Assembly (NCBI GenBank): GCA_933228675.1 | Contig: OW121742.1 | Coordinates: 109,142,493-109,206,492 of the forward strand | Source of the DNA: Stomorhina lunata | Lineage: Eukaryota > Arthropoda > Insecta > Diptera > Rhiniidae | Length of the DNA: 64,000 nt | Direction of reading: 5' to 3' | Shown here: positions 58,591-64,000 of the stretch, piece by piece | Numbering within the stretch: the first letter of the stretch is position 1 | Layout of the letters: every line of letters begins with the position of its first letter | Notes under the pieces: generated by a model | Database searches by the model: none | What the model saw: the letters and a program-made list of their open reading frames with translations, nothing else | What the model was told of the DNA's origin: nothing | Program-made: the position numbers and the translations under genes

Positions 58591-61140
58591 TCGAATTTCC
58601 CAATCTTAGGTCTTTATATAGTCCAATTTTTCAATCGGATTCTTTCTATACTCAAATTTAAAAATCGTTGATCTTTACATAGTCCAATTTCCCAATCGTA
58701 GATTTTTGTTTAGTTCAATTTCCCAATTCTCGAATCGTAGGTTTTTATATAGTCCAATTTCCGAGTCGTTGGTCTCTAAAAAGCTAGATTTTCGAATTGA
58801 AGGTCTTTATATACTCCAATTTCCTAATCGTAGGAGGTTTATATGCTCCGAATTCCCAATCGTAGGTTTTTATATGCTCCAAATTCCCAATCGTAGGTCT
58901 TTATATATTCCAATTTCACCATCGCAGGTCTTTAAATAGTTAAATTCTCGAATTGTAAATCTTTGCATATCCCAATTTCCTATTCGTATATCTTTATATA
59001 CTCCAAATTCCCAATTGTAGGCCCTTATGTACTCCTAATACCCAATCGTAGATCTTCATATACTCCAAATTCCCAATTGTAGGTCCTTACATACTCCTAA
59101 TACCCAATCGTAAATCTTCATATACTCCAAATTCCCAGTTGTAGGTCCTTACATACTTCAAATACCCAATCGTAGAAATTTATATACTCCAAATTCCCAA
59201 TTGTAAGTCCTTATATACTCCAAATTCCCAATCGTAGGTCTGTATGTACTCCAAATTCCCAATTGTAGGTCTTTATATACTCCAAATTCCCAATTGTAAG
59301 TCCTTATATACTCCAAATTCCCAATCGTAGGTCTGTATGTACTCCAAATTCCCAATTGTAGGTCCTTATATACTCCAAATTCCCAATTGTAGCTCCTTAT
59401 ATACTCCAAATACCCAATCGTGGGTCTTCATGTACTCCAAGTTCCCGATCGTAGGTCTTTATATACTCCAAATTCCCAATTGTAAGTCCTTATATACTCC
59501 AAATTCCCAATCGTAGGTCTGTATGTACTCCAAATTCCCAATTGTAGGTCCTTATATACTCCAAATTCCCAATTGTAGCTCCTTATATACTCCAAATACC
59601 CAATCGTGGGTCTTCATGTACTCCAAGTTCCCGATCGTAGGTCTTTATATACTACAAAATCCCAACTGTAGGTCTTTATATACACCAAATTCCCAATTGT
59701 TGGTCTTTATATACTCCAAATACCCAATCGTAGGTCTTTATGTACTCCAAATTCCAAATAGTACGTCCTTATAAACTCCAAATTCCCAATGGTAGGTCCT
59801 TATATACCCCAAATTCCCAATTGTAGGTCCTTACATACTCGAATTACCCAATCGTAGGTCTTTATATACTCTAAATTCCCGCTTGTAGGTCTTTATATAC
59901 TCCAAATTCCCAATTGTAGGTCCTTATGTACTCCTAATACCCAATCGTAGACCTTCATATACTCCAAATTCCCAGTTGTAGGTCCTTACATACTCCAAAT
60001 ACCCAATCGTAGATCTTTATATACTCCAAATTCCCAATTGTAGGTTCTTATATACTTCGAATTCCCAATCGTAGGTCTTTATATACTCCAAATTCACAAT
60101 TGTAAGTCCTTATATACTCCAAATTCCCAATCGTAGGTCTGTATGTACTCCAACTTCAAAATTGTAGGTCCTTATATATTCCAAATATGATGAAGAAGAC
60201 CCAATCGTGGGTCTTCATATACTCCAAGTTCCCGATCGTAGGTCTTTATATACTACAAAATCCCAATCGTAGATCTTTATATACTCCAAATTCCCAATTG
60301 TAGGTCCTTACATACTCCAAATACCCAGTCGTAGGTCTTTATATACTCCAAATTCCCAATTGTAGGTCCTTATGTACTCCTAATACCCAATCGTAGATCT
60401 TCATATATTCCAAATTCCCAATTGTATGTCCTTACATACTCCAAATACCCAATCGTAGATCTTTATATACTCCAAATTCCCAATTGTAGGTCCTTATAAA
60501 CGCCAAATTCCCAATCGTAGGTCTTTATATACTCCAAAATCCTAATTGTAAGTCCTTACATACTCCAAATACCCAATCATATGTCTTTATATACTCCAAA
60601 TTCCCAACTGTAGGTCCTTACATACTCCAAATAGCCGATCGTAGGTCTTTATATACTCCAAATACCCAATCGTAGGGTTTTATATACTCCAAATTCCCAA
60701 TCGTAGGTCTTTATATACTCCAAAATCCTAATTGTAGGTCCTTATATAATCCATATACCCAATCGTAGGTCTTTATATACCCCAAATTCCCAATCGTAGG
60801 TCTTTATATACTCCAAATTCTCAATTGTAGGTCCTTATATACTCCATATACCCAATCGTAGGTCTTTATATACTCCAAATTTCCAATCGTAGGTCTTTAT
60901 ATACTAAAAATTCCCAATCGTAGGTCTTTATGTACTTCAAATTTCCAATCGTACATCTTTATATACTAAAAATTCCCAATCGTAGGTCTTTATGTACTTC
61001 AAATTTCCAATTGTAGGTCTTTATATACTAAAAATTCCCAAATCGTAGGTCTTTATGTACTTCAAATTTCCAATCGTAGGTCTTTATATACTAAAAATTC
61101 CCAATCGTAGGTCTTTATGTACTTCAAATTCCCTATCGTG
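58590..61140 (+). repeat. 31-bp satellite of CCAAATTCCCAATCGTAGGT type
   Basis: The monomer is about ACTCCAAATTCCCAATTGTA followed by GGTCCTTATAT (31 bp), about 80 copies, more diverged at the left end. A ~188-bp higher-order block (six monomers) is repeated at about 59298 and 59486. Near 60900-61130 a two-monomer unit with the ACTAAAAATTCCC variant takes over. Because 31 is not a multiple of three, a frame meets each monomer in all three phases, producing open frames on both strands with a 31-residue period (for example 59158-59409 minus and 59523-59774 plus); these are not taken as genes. Confidence 0.93.
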
Positions 61141-62079
61141 TGTAGGTGCTTTTAAGTTCCTTTTTGCCTAATCGAAGAGCTAGAATTGCTTCTTTCTCGA
61201 AAACTAAAAAAGATCTAGCCAAAACTTTCAAAATTTTTTAGTATTTTATACTTAAAAAATACAACTCTGCCTATTGAATGCCACGATTACACTAACTAAG
61301 AGAGTTAAAAGAGTAAATTCTCTTCCTACTAAAGAGTAAGAAAGAGTTAAGAGCTTTTTGAGCTCTTTTTTTTAGAGAACTCTTAAATATTAATCAGAGG
61401 AATAGAAAAATGAAGTGCAAATGAAAAATTGAACTTTATATTTACATAATGACAAAAGCAACAACAACAAAAATAATGGGAAAAACTAATGATAATTAAC
61501 AAGTTTTATGTAACAACAAATAGCAAAAAAATTAAAGATTTTAAGTTATGATTTCTGGAGAGATTATGACAAAAGTACAGTCGAATTTTTCTAAACGAAT
61601 GATGACAAATAAACGAGGGATTAATGGGGTGAAGAGGTTAAAGCAATAGGGGTTTTAAAGTAAAACTTGTTGAATTTAGTGATCATGATCTTGGTTTAAT
61701 TTATGGAAAAGGTCTAAGGTCAGGAGTAGAGATAATGAGAAATTATGATAATTCTTGAAACTGGTAGATAATTAATTTAAATATTTGTATATTTTGCTTT
61801 TATATTTCGGCGATCTTCAGTGATATTTCTTTGATACATTACAAATTTTCCAAACCAGTTTTTTCCCCATAATAATTTTTATTACGTTTAATTTTATTTC
61901 CATTTTTTTCTATAACAATCACTAAATTGTGAAATACCAAACTAATGATCTTGTTTTATTGTCTACATTTATTTCTTAATAGTTTTCTTTAACTCTTTTT
62001 GCTGTGCTCATTACGCTCTCAACGTGATCATTTTCTAAATAAATTCAAAATTTATTACACCTCAATTATTTTTAAATGA
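61141..62079. other. AT-rich non-coding DNA
   Basis: AGAGTTAAGAGC-type purine repeats at about 61295-61390. No exon, transposon or RNA gene recognised. Confidence 0.5.
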
Positions 62080-63862
62080 AACAAGAAAGAATGTTATATT
62101 CGGCTGTGCCGAATCTTATATACCCACCATCAAGTTGTGTTAAATTTAGAAACATATCTCATATATCTACGAGGCTGCAGCAAATTCAAAACGTGGACCA
62201 AATTGGAAAAAAGTTGTTACGCTAGTTGTCATTGTTGGTAAAATATTTGGAATAACTTCGGTTGCAGTAGCTTTATAGTTCAACATTCAAAAGTATGTAA
62301 GTGGTTTCCCTAGTATTTATTTACTTTGAACAAAATTCGTTATCACAACCGGGTATGGTTTTACATTAATAAGTTGTTAAATACTTTTCCTTTAGCTTAA
62401 CATTTAGTTAGGATAAAGAAGTTGATAGTAATACGACTGGTCCATATATTTTGTAAGGAGGTCCTAATGCATCTACCATATACATAATCTTAATATTCTG
62501 CTTGTACTTCCGAATCATTTTGATTGTAGATATAAAAAAGGGGATGTAATATAAATATATAAGAATTATAGCCAAATGTTGACCGATTGTAACAAAATTT
62601 CACACACTGGCTGGTATTTATACAGGGCTTATTCTTGCAAAATTTAGTGGCAATAGCTGTCACAGCTTCTAATTTAATAGCTTTTAACTGGTCCTTGCTA
62701 AACATTTTTTGGTTTCCGGGAGTGTTTTTTATATGAAAGCTATAGTCAAATATGGACCAATTCCTATAAAATTTGATATACTGACCAATAGTTGCATAAA
62801 ACTTTGCTATACTAAATTTAGTCGTCATAGCTATCACAATTGTACTCAATTTATCAGCATTTATGTGTTTCCCGGGGCGGGGTTATATGGGAGCTCTAAC
62901 TAAATGTGAACCGATTTCGCCCATTTTCAGTACACAACTTTTGTTACATATCGGAAATACTTTTGTAAAATTTTGTCTCTCTAGCTTTTGTAGTTAAGGA
63001 GCTGTCGCGCTTTTATCTGACGGACATAAATCTCCTTTTCTTTTTGTATTTTTGGGTTTCTGTAAGTTTTTTATATGGGAGCTATGGTCAAATGGTGACC
63101 GATTGTAACAAAATTTTGCACACTGACTGGCATTCACATAAGACTTCCTTTTGCAAAATTTTGTTGCTGTAGCCCTTTCAGTTAAGGCGCTATCGCGCTT
63201 TTATCTAACGGACAGACGGACATAAACCCCCTTTTCTTTTTGTATTTTTGTGTTTCCGTAAGTTCTTTATATGGGAGCTATGGTCAAATGGTGACCGATT
63301 GTGACAAAATTTTGCACACTGGCTGGTATTCACATAAGACTTATTTGTGCTAAATTTGGTGGCGAAAGCTATTACATTTTAGCATTTATTGGCATTTAAG
63401 TGAATTTCAGGTGGAATTTTGGCTGTTTCCGTATGTTTTTTATATGGGAGCTATGGAAAACTTCTAGATACCAAATTTTGTCATCATAGCTATTATAATT
63501 TGTCAGTTATTAGCAAATAAGCGACTAGTCTTGACGAGGTTATACGGGAGCTATGGTCAAATGTTAACCGATTTTGCCCAATTTCAATAGCAACATTTTC
63601 TCATAAATGAAGAATGTTTTTGCTAAGTTTCAGTGAGCTAGCTCCTTTCGTTTAGGCGTTATCGTGATTTCAACAGACAGACAGACAGACAGACGGACAG
63701 ACAGACGGACAGACAGACGGACATCGCTCAATCGTCTTAGAATTTCATAAGGATTCAGAATATATATCGTTTTTGATTTTTGAGCCAATATTAAGGAAAT
63801 TACAAACGGAATGACAATCTCAATATACCCCCCATTCTTTTTGATGGTGGGTATAAAAAAGG
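62080..63862 (-). mobile_element. HINE family 2, long copy on the minus strand
   Basis: The left end is the reverse of the 3' end: CAAGAAAGAATG, hairpin ATTCGGC-TGT-GCCGAAT, TATACCCACCATCAA. The right end carries the 5' subterminal repeat (TTGATGGTGGGTATA, about 63841-63855). The GTCY microsatellite is expanded to about 15 units at 63671-63724 (GACAGACAGACAGACGGACA on this strand). Internal ~185-bp modules are duplicated (62992-63176 against 63177-63361). Confidence 0.85.
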
Positions 63863-64000
63863 GGATGTAATATAAATATATAAGAATTATAGCCAAATGT
63901 TGACCGATTGTAACAAAATTTCACACACTGGCTGGTATTTATACAGGGCTTATTCTTGCAAAATTTAGTGGCAATAGCTGTCACAGCTTCTAATTTAATA
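63852..64000 (-). repeat. Start of a second tandem copy of the HINE module
   Basis: From 63852 to the window end the sequence repeats 62531-62679 essentially without change, an offset of 1321 bp. The element is therefore tandemly duplicated and continues beyond the window. Confidence 0.9.

Noticed and set aside
59158..59774. Repeat proteins with 31-residue period (YNWEFGVYKDLQLGIWS type)
   Set aside because: The peptide period follows from a 31-bp monomer read in three phases; both strands are open by chance, with no flanking gene signals.

Overview
This 64-kb window is AT-rich, repeat-laden nuclear DNA from a fly. Two MADF-BESS genes, jockey-type and Tc1-type elements, opa-like CAG/CAA tracts, and two families of short interspersed elements resembling Drosophila DINE-1/mini-me (here with GTCY microsatellites) point to a higher dipteran, most likely a calyptrate such as a blow fly or house-fly relative. 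The species cannot be fixed from the sequence. No bacterial genes, rRNA or tRNA genes, or CRISPR arrays were recognised.

Layout. 1-5424 is a perfect (ACTAAT)n array that runs off the left edge. 5.4-11.6 kb holds AT-rich DNA and a decayed ~400-bp tandem array. 11.6-16.5 kb is a ~124-bp satellite with a conserved core. 18.1-19.7 kb is a 31-bp AT-rich satellite with higher-order structure. 20.4-24.8 kb carries a foldback element, HINE fragments, an hAT-like MITE, a Helitron-like repeat, a (TA)n tract and a decayed hAT transposase. 25.6-31.3 kb is MADF-BESS gene A (851 aa, one 3.15-kb intron filled with the 31-bp satellite). 32-37.3 kb is a nest of LINE pieces, HINEs and an hAT MITE with an 8-bp target duplication. 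37-39.4 kb mixes opa-like DNA and a HINE. 39.4-43.05 kb is a large inverted satellite array with a small foldback element at its centre. 44.2-46.7 kb holds a mariner-like relic and a LINE. 48.2-57.4 kb is MADF-BESS gene B (442 aa); its 7.8-kb first intron carries a Tc1 element with IR/DR ends, a second Helitron-like repeat with a nested pogo-like MITE, a jockey element with an inverted endonuclease half, a HINE and a LINE tail. 57.7-61.1 kb is an 11-bp minisatellite, a LINE tail and a second, unrelated 31-bp satellite. 62.1-64 kb is a minus-strand HINE with a tandem duplication that runs off the right edge.

The two genes are the only ones judged functional. They lie on the same strand and encode proteins with an N-terminal MADF DNA-binding domain, a BESS protein-interaction motif and a C-terminal [IV]KxEP sumoylation-type motif. 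In both, the first coding exon is 166 nt and ends in a phase-1 intron at the same place inside MADF, so they look like an old tandem duplication of a transcriptional regulator whose introns have since filled with repeats. Everything else is mobile or satellite DNA; every transposase and reverse transcriptase seen is broken.
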